Source: Polyangiaceae bacterium (GTDB lineage: Bacteria > Myxococcota_A > Polyangia > Polyangiales > Polyangiaceae). From it: a stretch of 64,000 bases of DNA. The translations under genes were made by a program, and so were the position numbers. Where the stretch lies: NCBI GenBank assembly GCA_041389725.1, contig JAWKRG010000013.1:124001-188000 (forward strand), read 5' to 3'. Under the pieces are notes generated by a model. That model did no database searches and had not been told where the DNA came from. It saw nothing but the letters and a program-made list of their open reading frames with translations. Shown piece after piece: positions 34,198 through 43,839 of the stretch (positions are counted from its first letter, which is position 1; the number at the start of each line of letters is the position of its first letter).

Positions 34198-35454
34198 TCA
34201 GCCCAGCGCCTTGGCACTCTCGATCCAGCCGTCGCGTTCGATACGACTCGCGTGGATCTTGAGCTTCTGGGCGTAGCTGGCGAGGTCGGCCGAAGTCCAA
34301 GCCGCGATTTGTGCAAAGCGAGTGACACCGGCAGCGTTGAGCCGTTCGCGAAGCTTCGGCCCGATACCCTTGATGCGCGTGAGATCGTCGTGGGCTCCAG
34401 CGCTCCAACCCTGCGCCAACTCCAGCTCGCTCTCCAGTTCACGGAGCTTGCGCTCACGCGCGGCCAACGTGCGTTCCACGGCTAGAAAGCGGCTCATCTC
34501 GACTCCTTCGCCGCGGGCGCGCAGCGCATTTTCCAGTGCTTGGACCCGCCCTGCGCGCTCCGCCAGCGCTGCCTCGGCCGCTCGCAGCCGTTCATTGAGG
34601 GCCGTGAGGCGTTGGCTGTCTTGGGAGCGCGGGGCGTCCGCGCTCGCCGCGCGAAGCTCTGCCAGCTCGGACTCCAGCTGTCGAATTCTGGCGTCGCGTT
34701 CGCCCAGTCGGAGCTTGAGCTCACCATACTCGTGACGCACGTGCTTCAGTTCGTTGATTCGTTCTGCGAGGAGTCGTTTGCTGTGCGCCAGCTCGCTCTC
34801 ACCGGCCGTCGATGGATGGGGAGCGGCACTCGGCGAACTCTTGTAGGGCAACGGAGGAGGCGCCACGCTCGGGGAACTCTTCAGAGGCAGCGGCGGAGGC
34901 GCCACGCTCGGCGAGGGCTTGTAGGGCGACGGGGGCGCCACACTCGGAGCGCTCTTCGCCGACGTCGGCGCCGCCGCGCCGGGCGAGTGCAAGGGACGCG
35001 TGAGCGTCGCGCTGGTTGCGGACGCCGGTGGAACTGAAGGCGGTGTGGGCCGAGGCGATGCTGGGCGGGGGGGCGTCGACGCCGCAGTCGCGACACCGCG
35101 CGTACTCGACGCTGGAGGTCGCACGCTCGAGGGCGACGTTCCCTGCACTGGCACCGCTGGGCGTTTTGGGGCTGGCGCGGGTCGAACGCTGGGCGCAGGG
35201 GGCGGCCGCACGCTGGGAGTCGGCGGAGGCCTACCGCCCGAGTGCGGGTTGGGCGAAGAAGGGCGAGGCGGCGCTACCGAGGGTCGACGCGGCGGGGGCG
35301 GCGGCATGGGTCGGTTCGACGACGTGAGCGGGGGCAAACCGAGTCCCGAAGGCATGCGCGGTGCGCGCGGCAACGTCTCCTCGGGCGCGTCGTCGGGTCG
35401 CTCTCGAAGCACCTCAGTGTCCGAGTCCGAGCGCTTGCCGTCGTCCTGCTGCAT
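34198..35454 (-). CDS. Coiled-coil protein with C-terminal helix-hairpin-helix domain
   Basis: The 418 residues (ATG 35454) have three regions. About 1-235 is proline-rich low complexity with tandem units (SPSVAPPPLPLKS, SPSVAPPPLPYKS). About 245-350 is heptad-rich and charged, a predicted coiled coil (LRLGERDARIRQLESELAEL). The last 65 residues are a helix-hairpin-helix module (RIKGIGPKLRERLNAAGVTR) of the type found at the ends of some ribosomal L21 and NuoE-like proteins, where it may bind DNA or RNA. There is no signal peptide. The longer upstream frame contains only a basic, non-conserved segment. It is a possible nucleoid or cytoskeletal scaffold; function unknown. Confidence 0.66.
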   Translation of the reverse strand: MQQDDGKRSDSDTEVLRERPDDAPEETLPRAPRMPSGLGLPPLTSSNRPMPPPPPRRPSVAPPRPSSPNPHSGGRPPPTPSVRPPPAPSVRPAPAPKRPAVPVQGTSPSSVRPPASSTRGVATAASTPPRPASPRPTPPSVPPASATSATLTRPLHSPGAAAPTSAKSAPSVAPPSPYKPSPSVAPPPLPLKSSPSVAPPPLPYKSSPSAAPHPSTAGESELAHSKRLLAERINELKHVRHEYGELKLRLGERDARIRQLESELAELRAASADAPRSQDSQRLTALNERLRAAEAALAERAGRVQALENALRARGEGVEMSRFLAVERTLAARERKLRELESELELAQGWSAGAHDDLTRIKGIGPKLRERLNAAGVTRFAQIAAWTSADLASYAQKLKIHASRIERDGWIESAKALG

Positions 35455-35489
35455 GCCGGCAAGAATGGTAGCCGACGCCGGCGAGATCC

Positions 35490-36797
35490 TCAATTTTCGC
35501 TTGGCTCGGGTCGTCCTTGCCGCGAGAGACTGAAGCCCACTTCCGCCCCGCCCTCGGGTCGCGCCTTGGCCCAACAGACGCCCCCGTGCGCGGCAGCGAC
35601 TCGCCGAACCAGGGACAAACCCAAGCCCAGGGAGGATCCGTGGCCACGTTGGCCACGCACGAAGGAATCGAAGGCGACCTTCGCAAACTCCTCGGGCAGT
35701 CCGGGGCCGCCGTCATGGACCGCCACTTCGCACGTCTCGGCGCCGCACTGCAGTACGACCTTCTGCACTCCCCCAGCGTGAACCTGGGCATTCTCCAAGA
35801 GGTTGTCGACGGCGCGAGCCAGGAGCGTCGGGTCTCCACTCAGCTCCAGCTCCCGGACGGACGTTTCGAGCAACTGCTTGTCGAGGCCTTGCCGCCCCAA
35901 GCACTCTTCGAGCAGGGCCACGAGATCGAGCTGTCTCGGCTCGGTGGCGGAGAAATCCAGGCGTGCACTGGCGAGCAGATCGCCCACCAGCTGATCCATC
36001 TCCACTGCCTCGCGGGTCATCTTTGCGACCGCATCCGGCGCGACCCCCTGCTCCTCCAACATGCCCAGATGCACGCGCAGTCGCGCCAGGGGAGAGCGGA
36101 TTTCGTGGCTGACGACGGCCAGGAGTTCACGTTGTTCGTCCAGCTGGCGTTGGACGCGCGCCGCCATCTCGTCGAGGGTCTCGCCCAGTACGCCAAACTC
36201 ACCGTCGTGCTCCGTGCTCATGTTGGAGCGTTTTGCCAAGTCGCCTTCGCCATAGGCTCGTGCCAAGCCCACCAAGTGATCCAAAGGTCGCACCAGGCGA
36301 CGAGCGATGAGGCCGGTGAAGACCCAGAGGCAAGCGGTGGTGAGGAAGAGCAGCAGCAAGATCCCGGCAGCCCCGTGACCATGTCGAGGCGGGACGCACA
36401 CACGAACGGTGCCCAAGGTCTCTCCACCGCGCATGACCGGAGTCAGGTAGTCACGGCCCGCGCAGCTGGGTCCGTGCCGCGACAGCTCACTGCCTCGCGC
36501 ATCTTCCAACACGATACGCACCTCCAACTCCCGGGCTGCCTCTTCTGCGAGGCTCGAACGCGCGGCCTCGTCGTCCCAGACCGCAGCGAATCGCCCCCCG
36601 ACGTAGCGCTGGACCCGGCCGACGTTCTCGCTGAAGCTCGACGCGCGGGGCGCGAGCAACCAGAAGCTCGCCGACACCAAGACGACCGTGGCCACGATGG
36701 AAGTCGCAAACAGCACGAACAGTCGGCGATGCAAGCGCGCGCGCAGCCATCGACGCCGGGCGAAGCGCCGCCGATGCGGATGACAGCCTGGCTTCAC
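35490..36797 (-). CDS. Two-component sensor histidine kinase (CpxA-like)
   Basis: A 435-residue membrane kinase. It has an N-terminal helix (LFVLFATSIVATVVLVSASF), a periplasmic loop (about 50-140), a second helix (GILLLLFLTTACLWVFTGL), then a HAMP linker. The transmitter has the H-box (VVSHEIRSPLARLRVHL), N-box (AVDNLLENAQVH), G1 (HDGGPGLP) and G2 (SSLGLGLSLV). The overall size and order are those of CpxA. It starts with GTG overlapping the regulator stop (GTGA). It is the last gene of a four-gene operon with the Spy/CpxP-like protein, so a Cpx-type envelope-stress circuit is the best reading, by context. Confidence 0.87.
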   Translation of the reverse strand: MKPGCHPHRRRFARRRWLRARLHRRLFVLFATSIVATVVLVSASFWLLAPRASSFSENVGRVQRYVGGRFAAVWDDEAARSSLAEEAARELEVRIVLEDARGSELSRHGPSCAGRDYLTPVMRGGETLGTVRVCVPPRHGHGAAGILLLLFLTTACLWVFTGLIARRLVRPLDHLVGLARAYGEGDLAKRSNMSTEHDGEFGVLGETLDEMAARVQRQLDEQRELLAVVSHEIRSPLARLRVHLGMLEEQGVAPDAVAKMTREAVEMDQLVGDLLASARLDFSATEPRQLDLVALLEECLGRQGLDKQLLETSVRELELSGDPTLLARAVDNLLENAQVHAGGVQKVVLQCGAETCEVAVHDGGPGLPEEFAKVAFDSFVRGQRGHGSSLGLGLSLVRRVAAAHGGVCWAKARPEGGAEVGFSLSRQGRPEPSEN

Positions 36798-37465
36798 GAT
36801 TCCTCGCGGGAGAAGACGTAGCCAACGCCGCGAACCGTTCGTATCGGCGCTTGATCCCCGAGCTTCTTCCGCAGGTGGGAGATGTGAACGTCGACAGCGC
36901 GGTCCCCGACGATTTCGCTACGCCCCGCCTCGTCCAGCAGCGCGCCCCGAGGCACCACACGGCCCGCACGGCGCATCAGCGCCACCAAGATGTCCAACTC
37001 CAGCGCCGTGAGCTCCACCTCGTGGCCTCGCACCCGCACCCGGCGCGCCGCGACGTCGACCTCGACGCCCGAGACACTGAGCTGCGACGCCGAGACCTCG
37101 GGCTGTGCCCGACGCAACACGGCTCGCAGGCGCGCGACGAGCTCCCGAGGACTGAAGGGTTTGTGAATGTAGTCGTCAGCGCCGAGCTCGAGACCGACGA
37201 CCCGATCCGACTCGTCGCCGCGGGCCGTCAGCATGATCACCGGTAGCGTATTGCGTTGGCGTAGCTTGCGCAGGACGTCCAGCCCGCTAGCCCCCGGCAT
37301 CATGATGTCGAGCAGCACCGCGTCGAAGACGTCCTGCTCAAGGGCCAGCAGCCCTCTCGCGCCATCCGCAGCGTGCGTCACACTGATGTCGTGCTGCGCC
37401 AGATACTGCGCGAGCACTTCGTACAGTCGCACATCGTCGTCGATCAAGAGCACGCGCAGAGTCAC
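36794..37465 (-). CDS. OmpR-family response regulator (CpxR-like)
   Basis: The 223 residues consist of a receiver domain (about 1-115) with acidic pocket DDD (9-11), the phospho-acceptor Asp53 (LLDIMMPG), the Thr of MLTARG and the Lys of HKPF, followed by a winged-helix DNA-binding domain (about 130-220, TALELDILVALMRRAGRVVP, RAVDVHISHLRKKLG, RTVRGVGYVF). It starts with GTG, 10 bases after the small membrane-protein gene, and overlaps the sensor kinase by 4 bases. Family members bind tandem direct repeats. The two GCGTTAAG copies upstream of the first gene of the operon are the obvious candidate site, making the operon self-regulated (inference). Confidence 0.9.
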   Translation of the reverse strand: MTLRVLLIDDDVRLYEVLAQYLAQHDISVTHAADGARGLLALEQDVFDAVLLDIMMPGASGLDVLRKLRQRNTLPVIMLTARGDESDRVVGLELGADDYIHKPFSPRELVARLRAVLRRAQPEVSASQLSVSGVEVDVAARRVRVRGHEVELTALELDILVALMRRAGRVVPRGALLDEAGRSEIVGDRAVDVHISHLRKKLGDQAPIRTVRGVGYVFSREES

Positions 37466-37475
37466 GATTCACCGG

Positions 37476-37718
37476 CTACTCTACAACATCACTTCCAAGG
37501 GCAGGGGGGCTACTCGCGCCGCGCTGGACCTGCCGAGCGCGCAGCGCCGCGTCGGTGCAGACGTCGGCCACGTGGCGCTCGAAGGCGGCACGTCGTTCGT
37601 AGCCACGCCAACCGTAGCCGCCCCAGGCGCGGTGATGGTGCGCCAGACGCGCCACGCCCGCGCCGTAGCCGACGATCGCGCCCGCCAGCAGCAAGCCCAG
37701 CTTCACCCTGCGCCTCAC
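37476..37718 (-). CDS. Small membrane protein in Cpx-like operon
   Basis: The 80-residue protein starts at GTG 37718, which overlaps the stop of the upstream gene as GTGA and has GGAGG about 6 bases upstream (inside the upstream gene). It has a basic start and one hydrophobic segment (LGLLLAGAIVGYGAGVARLA), then an Arg/His-rich stretch (HHHRAWGGYGWRGYERR). A helix with Cys follows (ERHVADVCTDAALRARQ). No family is recognised. The coupling to the Spy/CpxP-like gene and the 10-base gap to the regulator suggest a role in the same envelope-stress circuit. The histidines could bind metal. Confidence 0.6.
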   Translation of the reverse strand: MRRRVKLGLLLAGAIVGYGAGVARLAHHHRAWGGYGWRGYERRAAFERHVADVCTDAALRARQVQRGASSPPALGSDVVE

Positions 37719-38191
37719 GACGCACCTCCATCGGCAGTACGATAGGGGCCACGCCAACGGTGTCGTGGGCCGCGCTCGAGGGTGTCCGCCAGCATGCGGC
37801 GTTGATCGGGATCCAGGGACGCATGCAGCTCTACCAGGCGGCCAGCGACGACGCGGCGCAGCTCATGCAGGGCGTCGTCCACACGACCGAGCTCCGAGAC
37901 CAGCCAGTCCGGGTCGAGGTGCTCGCCGCGGAACTCGTTCGCGACACTACCGCGAATGTCGCGCAGTTCCCCCCGCAGCGCGCTGACGCGCTCACGCACC
38001 TCGGTCGCGGCATCTCGCATCACCTTTTCCTGTGCCGGGGTCGCGTCGATGCGACGCGACAGGAACGACACCCAGTGCCGACCCGCGCGATGTCCCGCGT
38101 GGGGACCGCGGCAACCCGGCCCGCCCTCGGGGCGGCGTAGATGGTAGAAAAACCCCAGCAAACACGCGGTACCAAACAAAAAACCCAGCAT
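37715..38191 (-). CDS. Spy/CpxP-like periplasmic sensor/chaperone
   Basis: The 158-residue protein has a near-perfect ribosome-binding site (AGGAGG, 5 bases before ATG 38191). One N-terminal membrane segment (LGFLFGTACLLGFFYHL) is followed by a Gly/His/Arg-rich linker and two helices with the LTxxQ-like pattern of Spy/CpxP and heavy-metal sensors: residues IDATPAQEKVM and LDPDQRRML. CpxP-type proteins bind misfolded proteins or metals and restrain the sensor kinase. Here the protein appears membrane-anchored, with the helical part in the periplasm. It is the first gene of the operon with the membrane protein, regulator and kinase, which supports the assignment. Confidence 0.72.
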   Translation of the reverse strand: MLGFLFGTACLLGFFYHLRRPEGGPGCRGPHAGHRAGRHWVSFLSRRIDATPAQEKVMRDAATEVRERVSALRGELRDIRGSVANEFRGEHLDPDWLVSELGRVDDALHELRRVVAGRLVELHASLDPDQRRMLADTLERGPRHRWRGPYRTADGGAS

Positions 38192-38223
38192 CGTTACCTC
38201 CTGGAGGCAAAGCTAGGCGCCGC

Positions 38224-38254
38224 GCGTTAAGGGCTTTTCGGCGCAAGCGTTAAG
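38224..38254. promoter_or_regulatory. Direct repeat GCGTTAAG x2, candidate response-regulator operator
   Basis: Exact 8-base copies lie at 38224-38231 and 38247-38254, 23 bases apart (about two helical turns). They are in the gap between the Spy/CpxP-like operon and prfC. On the minus strand they read CTTAACGC, and TAGCTT lies about 10 bases downstream of the operon-proximal copy. That is the distance from PhoB/OmpR-type boxes to -10 elements. The assignment is inference. Confidence 0.45.
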
Positions 38255-38259
38255 AAGTG

Positions 38260-38288
38260 TTGACCTGTCTGCCTTGCCAAGCGAAATG
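38260..38288 (+). promoter_or_regulatory. Candidate promoter of prfC
   Basis: TTGACC at 38260-38265 is a good -35. GAAATG at 38283-38288, after a 17-base spacer, is a poor -10. If real, transcription would start near 38295, which suits the start codon at 38316 and excludes ATG 38286. Confidence 0.28.
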
Positions 38289-38315
38289 GCGACGTCCCGA
38301 GCGCTTGCTTTGATC

Positions 38316-39902
<1,587 letters not shown>

Positions 39903-39949
39903 CTCGACTCGAGCAGTCTGGCCCGAGCCCGAGGATTAGCCACATCTGG

Positions 39950-39975
39950 TAGCGACGCCCGAACGAGGGCGGCTA
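39950..39975. terminator. Stem-loop between convergent prfC and kinase genes
   Basis: TAGC (39950-39953) pairs with GCTA (39972-39975), and CGCCC (39956-39960) pairs with GGGCG (39967-39971). The loop is GAACGA and GA forms a 2-base bulge. No T-run follows on either strand, so efficiency is uncertain, but the position between converging stops suits a shared terminator. Confidence 0.4.
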
Positions 39976-39993
39976 GTGCTGCGAAGGAGGCGC

Positions 39994-41226
39994 TCAGATC
40001 TCGATGATGCCCGTTCCGATCAGCACCGCCAGCGTGAATACCATCACGGCAAAGACCAAGCCCACGGCGATGGCGATATTGCGGCGCCGATCCGCCTGAC
40101 GCAGCAACTCCTCCGGATCGCCGCCCTTGTTCATCTCCGCGATGGCGATCAGGTCAGGCGCGCTCGGCGCCGCCGGCACCGCGGGGCTCACGCCTGAAAG
40201 CGCTGCCGCACGCACGTCGGGCGGCAAGTCCAGGCGCTGGCTGTCCGTTTCCGCAAGCCAGGTGCGACGCAAAGAGGCGCCCGTGATGTCCTCGGTTTGG
40301 CCCTGGTCGGTGAGCCACAACGCCAGCTCTTCACCCAGCTCACGCATGCTCGCCCAGCGCTGCTCCACGGGCTTGACCAGTCCCCGCTGCACGATCTGTG
40401 AGAGCGTCGCGTCCGCCACGCCCAAATCGGCCAAGGTTGGCGGCGTGTCTTCGATGATCGAGCGCATCAAGGCGTTGTAGTTGTCGCCGACAAAGGGTCG
40501 CCTGCCAGCGATCGTCTCGTAGACCACCACGCAGAAGCTCCACAGATCCGTTTGTCCGGTCGTGGGTCGGCCCCGGGCCTGCTCCGGCGACATGTAGTCG
40601 GGGGTTCCCACCACTGCGCCGTCCATCGTCAGCTTGCGCGGATTGTTGACGATGCGGACCACGCCAAAGTCCAACAGTTTTGGCAGGGTGGTGCTGACTT
40701 CGTCCTTGGCGAGAAAGATGTTCTCTGGCTTGACGTCGCGATGCACGATGCCTTTCGCGTGGGCCGAGGCGAGTGCATGCGCGATGGGGAGCAGCATCTG
40801 CACAGTCTGGACCGGGGGCAAGGTGGCGCGTTGGTCCAGGACCTGAGCCAGGTCCTCGCCTTCCAGCAGCTCCATGGCGATGAAGGGATCGCCGAACTCC
40901 GTCTCGCCGTAGTCCAGGACGCGAATGATGGAAGCGTGGCCAATCTTGGCCGCCGCACGCGCCTCGTCCAGCACGCGTCGCGCTGCCGCGCGCGAAGCCT
41001 CTTCTCCCCCGAGTTCCATGACCTTGATCGCGCAGCGCACGTCCAAAACGGAGTTGTGTGCGACCCAGACGGTGCCCATGCCCCCTTCGCCGCGCTTGCT
41101 GACCAGGACGTACTTGTCGTCGATGATGCTCCCAGGCGCATAGCGGGCGTGGCCGGCTGTGGCCCCAGGCGCGTGCTCGGCGCCGCCGCCAGCGGCGGCT
41201 CCCTTGCTGGCGCCCATGTTGGTCAT
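39994..41226 (-). CDS. Tail-anchored Ser/Thr protein kinase
   Basis: The 410 residues have a Gly/Ala-rich start and a kinase domain at about 38-310: GEGGMGTVW, the lysine of AIKVMEL, HRDVKPEN, DFGVVR and GTPDYMSPEQ. A membrane helix ends the protein (about 383-405, IAIAVGLVFAVMVFTLAVLI) with only a few residues outside, so it has no extracytoplasmic sensor domain. It is likely to be held at the inner membrane face and to sense through partners. The start is ATG 41226; ATG 41217 is a few codons inside. It is divergent from the kinase-like gene at 41457, which lacks catalytic residues, so the two may form a kinase/pseudokinase pair (inference). Confidence 0.87.
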   Translation of the reverse strand: MTNMGASKGAAAGGGAEHAPGATAGHARYAPGSIIDDKYVLVSKRGEGGMGTVWVAHNSVLDVRCAIKVMELGGEEASRAAARRVLDEARAAAKIGHASIIRVLDYGETEFGDPFIAMELLEGEDLAQVLDQRATLPPVQTVQMLLPIAHALASAHAKGIVHRDVKPENIFLAKDEVSTTLPKLLDFGVVRIVNNPRKLTMDGAVVGTPDYMSPEQARGRPTTGQTDLWSFCVVVYETIAGRRPFVGDNYNALMRSIIEDTPPTLADLGVADATLSQIVQRGLVKPVEQRWASMRELGEELALWLTDQGQTEDITGASLRRTWLAETDSQRLDLPPDVRAAALSGVSPAVPAAPSAPDLIAIAEMNKGGDPEELLRQADRRRNIAIAVGLVFAVMVFTLAVLIGTGIIEI

Positions 41227-41399
41227 GCTCGAACCGATGTTTTCAGATTCACGCGCCCCTCGGCAAGCACGCTGACGCCTACGGGTGCGAAAGAGCCCCG
41301 GAATTTCACTACATTGCCCCCATTTTCAGGTCCGCCAGCGGGGGCGTTGGGGGGCCACCCGCCCCAGCTCCCCACAAAGTTCCGTGCCGCTCCCAAGGC

Positions 41400-41414
41400 T
41401 TGCTATAAAAGCAA
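41400..41414. promoter_or_regulatory. Inverted repeat TTGCT-ATAAA-AGCAA in the divergent kinase gap
   Basis: Perfect 5-base arms flank ATAAA, in an AT-rich patch of an otherwise GC-rich 230-base gap, 42 bases before the ATG at 41457. TATAAA inside it could serve as a -10, although no good -35 is seen 17 bases upstream. It is a possible operator or promoter core. Confidence 0.35.
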
Positions 41415-41456
41415 TTCGACTCGTTGCCTCTGACCAGGGACTGAAAGCGGCGCACC

Positions 41457-43721
41457 ATGCAGGCACCCGCGGAACTGCTCGCCGGGAAATACCAGTTCAC
41501 GAGCGGCCTTCCCGGCGGCACGCAGAGCTTCGCTTGGTTGGCCCAAGACGTCGATACCAAGAAGTCCGTGGTCGTCGCAGCCTTGGCTGGCGCGCGCACG
41601 GCGGCTTTGAAGAAGTCGGTCGGCGTGCATCACCCACATCTCGCAGCCGTGCTGGAGATCATCGAGGACCCGCCGCTGGCCCAGGTACCCGGAGGCAAGA
41701 CCGTCGCTGCGCTGGTGGTGGCGGAGAGCTACCGCGGCGAGTCCCTCCATCAGCGACTCAAGCGTGGTCCCCTCGAGCCAGCGCTGGCGGTGGATTGGTT
41801 CGTGCGCATCGCAAGTGCTGCGCGTGCGATTCACGAGGCAGGCGGCGCTCACGGTGCGATCTCCCCGCGCAGCATCATCGTCAGCCCCGAGGGCGATGCA
41901 CCGGGTCCGATCCTGACCCAGCTGACGGCACCTTCTAGCGGTGCCTACTGCGCGCCCGAACGTCTGCAGGGGCTCGGCCCGGGCGAAGCCGACGACATCT
42001 GGGCACTCCACGCCGCGCTGTTCACGTCGTTGACTTGCACGCCGCCCTTCCGCGGTGAGAACAAGAACGATCTGCTGCTCAGCATCGCGGGCGGTCGCAT
42101 GCAAAAGCTCGAGGCGCTCGGTGTCAGTGATGTCTTGCTGACCGAAACCGTCGAGCGTGGACTGACGGCAGACTTGAAGCGCCGCTGCTCCAAGGCGGAG
42201 GATTTCATCAACGCTTTGGACGCGTGGTCGCCCAACGCTGACGACTGGGAGGACGATGCGGCGACCATCGTGGCGTCGAATCGGGACTTCGCGCGCCTGG
42301 CCGCCGCTGTGGGCACGGGCAAGAAGCCCGAGCCCGTCGCCAGCGTGCCGCCGGTCGCATTGGACGAAGGTGAACCCCGACCGCCGAGTGAGGCGCCGGT
42401 TCCCACACCCGCGACGCCCGCGGCCGCGCCCGTCGATTCGCCACCGAAGCCGGCCGCAGCCCCGCAGCCCGTCGCCCCGCCGCCACCTCGTCCCGCGGCT
42501 GCGCCGCGAGCTGGCGCCACTCCGCCCGCGCCTGCGGCACACCCGCCCGTGGCGGCCGCGCCGACACCTCCAGCAGCCGAGGAACTCTCACCCTTCGAGC
42601 CCCCGAACTTCTCCGACGATGACGACGAGACGGCGATCATGGAGAAGCCGCCGTCGGACATCGCGAGTCTGCTGCGCAAGCCGCCACCGCCACGCGAGCC
42701 CGCGCCCTTCGCCGCCGAAGCGATGGAAGCGGAAACGCTTCCGGAAAGCGCGCCGCCGAGCGTGCCCGTCATCAGTTCGGCACCGGAGAACCCCTTCGCC
42801 ATGGCCTCGGCCCCCACGTCTCCGGCAAACCTCGAGCCGACGCCCCCGCCGCTGATGGCAAGCGCGCCGACGCCCGCGCCCCCGGTTCCCCCCGCGCCCG
42901 CGCAAGCCTTCCCCCCGACCATCAGCGCGTACCCGCCGGCCACATCCGTCGCGCCTTCCGTCGCACCGCCAGCCCTGAAGCTCGACGACGACGAGATCAA
43001 GATGCGCAACCCTGGGCGCACGGCTCTCATCGTGATGCTCGTGATTCTGGCGCTGCTCGCCATCGGCATCGCGATCGCGTTGTATCTGAATCACAGTGCT
43101 TCGCGAGCCGGCACGCTGCGCGCCGAGACGTCGACGGGCCCCGCACGGGAGAGCCATCCGCCGCTGCCGAAGACCGCCGCGTCGGCACTGACTCGAGCGG
43201 CTGCAGTCGCGACCGCGTCAGCCGCACCGGCTCCGGCGCTCGAGCGAGGCACGTGCGTCGCGTCGTTCTTCGAAGCGGGGACCCTCAGCGGCGACGAGGA
43301 CTTCGATTTTCTCTGCCGCAACGACGACTTCCGCGGGATCAACTCGCAACTGCACCGACGCTTGGTCGTGGCAGGAGCGGGCAAGGTCACGCCGGGAATG
43401 CGCGAGTGGTCGACGCTTGCGTGGTTCGAACTGACCGCAACTGCAGTGGTGCGCACGGCTTGCTGTCCGTCCGGCGCCCGTAGCCTCGACCTGCCGCAAA
43501 CCGCCGCCGGCTGCGACCAGCTGAAGGACGTGTTGCCCGAGGTTGCGAAATTGCCAGTGCGCACTGGCGAAGTCGAGGCGCGTGCGACGCGCTTCGAGCA
43601 GGCGGTGGTTTGCCTCTTTGCCAAAGGCATCCCGCGTCCCTACAAATACTCCGCGCGCCCCACGGGACACGCCCGACTGCAGTTCCAGGGCTTCTTGTCC
43701 CGCGCGGCAGCACGCAGCTGA
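41457..43721 (+). CDS. Membrane pseudokinase-like protein
   Basis: The 754-residue protein has a kinase-like N-terminus (about 8-265) in which the catalytic elements are lost. The glycine loop is degenerate (SGLPGGTQSFAW), HRD is replaced by HGAISPRS, and the DFG region reads LTQLTAP. The APE-like motif (YCAPERLQG) and the helical lobe (DDIWALHAALFTSLTCTPPF) are kept. A long Pro/Ala linker (about 290-520) leads to a membrane helix (ALIVMLVILALLAIGIAIAL). An external region of about 200 residues with Cys follows (RGTCVASFF, EDFDFLCRNDDF, RTACCPSGA). It is most likely a non-catalytic scaffold or regulator, perhaps of the kinase encoded divergently next to it (inference). Confidence 0.75.
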   Translation: MQAPAELLAGKYQFTSGLPGGTQSFAWLAQDVDTKKSVVVAALAGARTAALKKSVGVHHPHLAAVLEIIEDPPLAQVPGGKTVAALVVAESYRGESLHQRLKRGPLEPALAVDWFVRIASAARAIHEAGGAHGAISPRSIIVSPEGDAPGPILTQLTAPSSGAYCAPERLQGLGPGEADDIWALHAALFTSLTCTPPFRGENKNDLLLSIAGGRMQKLEALGVSDVLLTETVERGLTADLKRRCSKAEDFINALDAWSPNADDWEDDAATIVASNRDFARLAAAVGTGKKPEPVASVPPVALDEGEPRPPSEAPVPTPATPAAAPVDSPPKPAAAPQPVAPPPPRPAAAPRAGATPPAPAAHPPVAAAPTPPAAEELSPFEPPNFSDDDDETAIMEKPPSDIASLLRKPPPPREPAPFAAEAMEAETLPESAPPSVPVISSAPENPFAMASAPTSPANLEPTPPPLMASAPTPAPPVPPAPAQAFPPTISAYPPATSVAPSVAPPALKLDDDEIKMRNPGRTALIVMLVILALLAIGIAIALYLNHSASRAGTLRAETSTGPARESHPPLPKTAASALTRAAAVATASAAPAPALERGTCVASFFEAGTLSGDEDFDFLCRNDDFRGINSQLHRRLVVAGAGKVTPGMREWSTLAWFELTATAVVRTACCPSGARSLDLPQTAAGCDQLKDVLPEVAKLPVRTGEVEARATRFEQAVVCLFAKGIPRPYKYSARPTGHARLQFQGFLSRAAARS

Positions 43722-43839
43722 TCGCGTCACAATCGGCAGGGCCGAGGCCGCGCAGGCCGCAGCGCTGCGTTCCGTAGGCGTGGCGTTTTCCAGGTGCAGC
43801 GAGTTGTGGCAGCCCGCCCCGGGCACTACGCTCCCGGCG

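Noticed and set aside
32843..34408. Minus-strand open frame of about 520 codons opposite the DLG kinase
   Set aside because: The kinase on the plus strand is complete with a ribosome-binding site; the opposing frame is Arg/Gly-rich and spans two real genes.
35517..36821. Plus-strand open frame of about 434 codons antisense to the CpxA-like kinase
   Set aside because: The minus-strand frame has all histidine kinase boxes and an overlapping start. The plus-strand product shows no motif.
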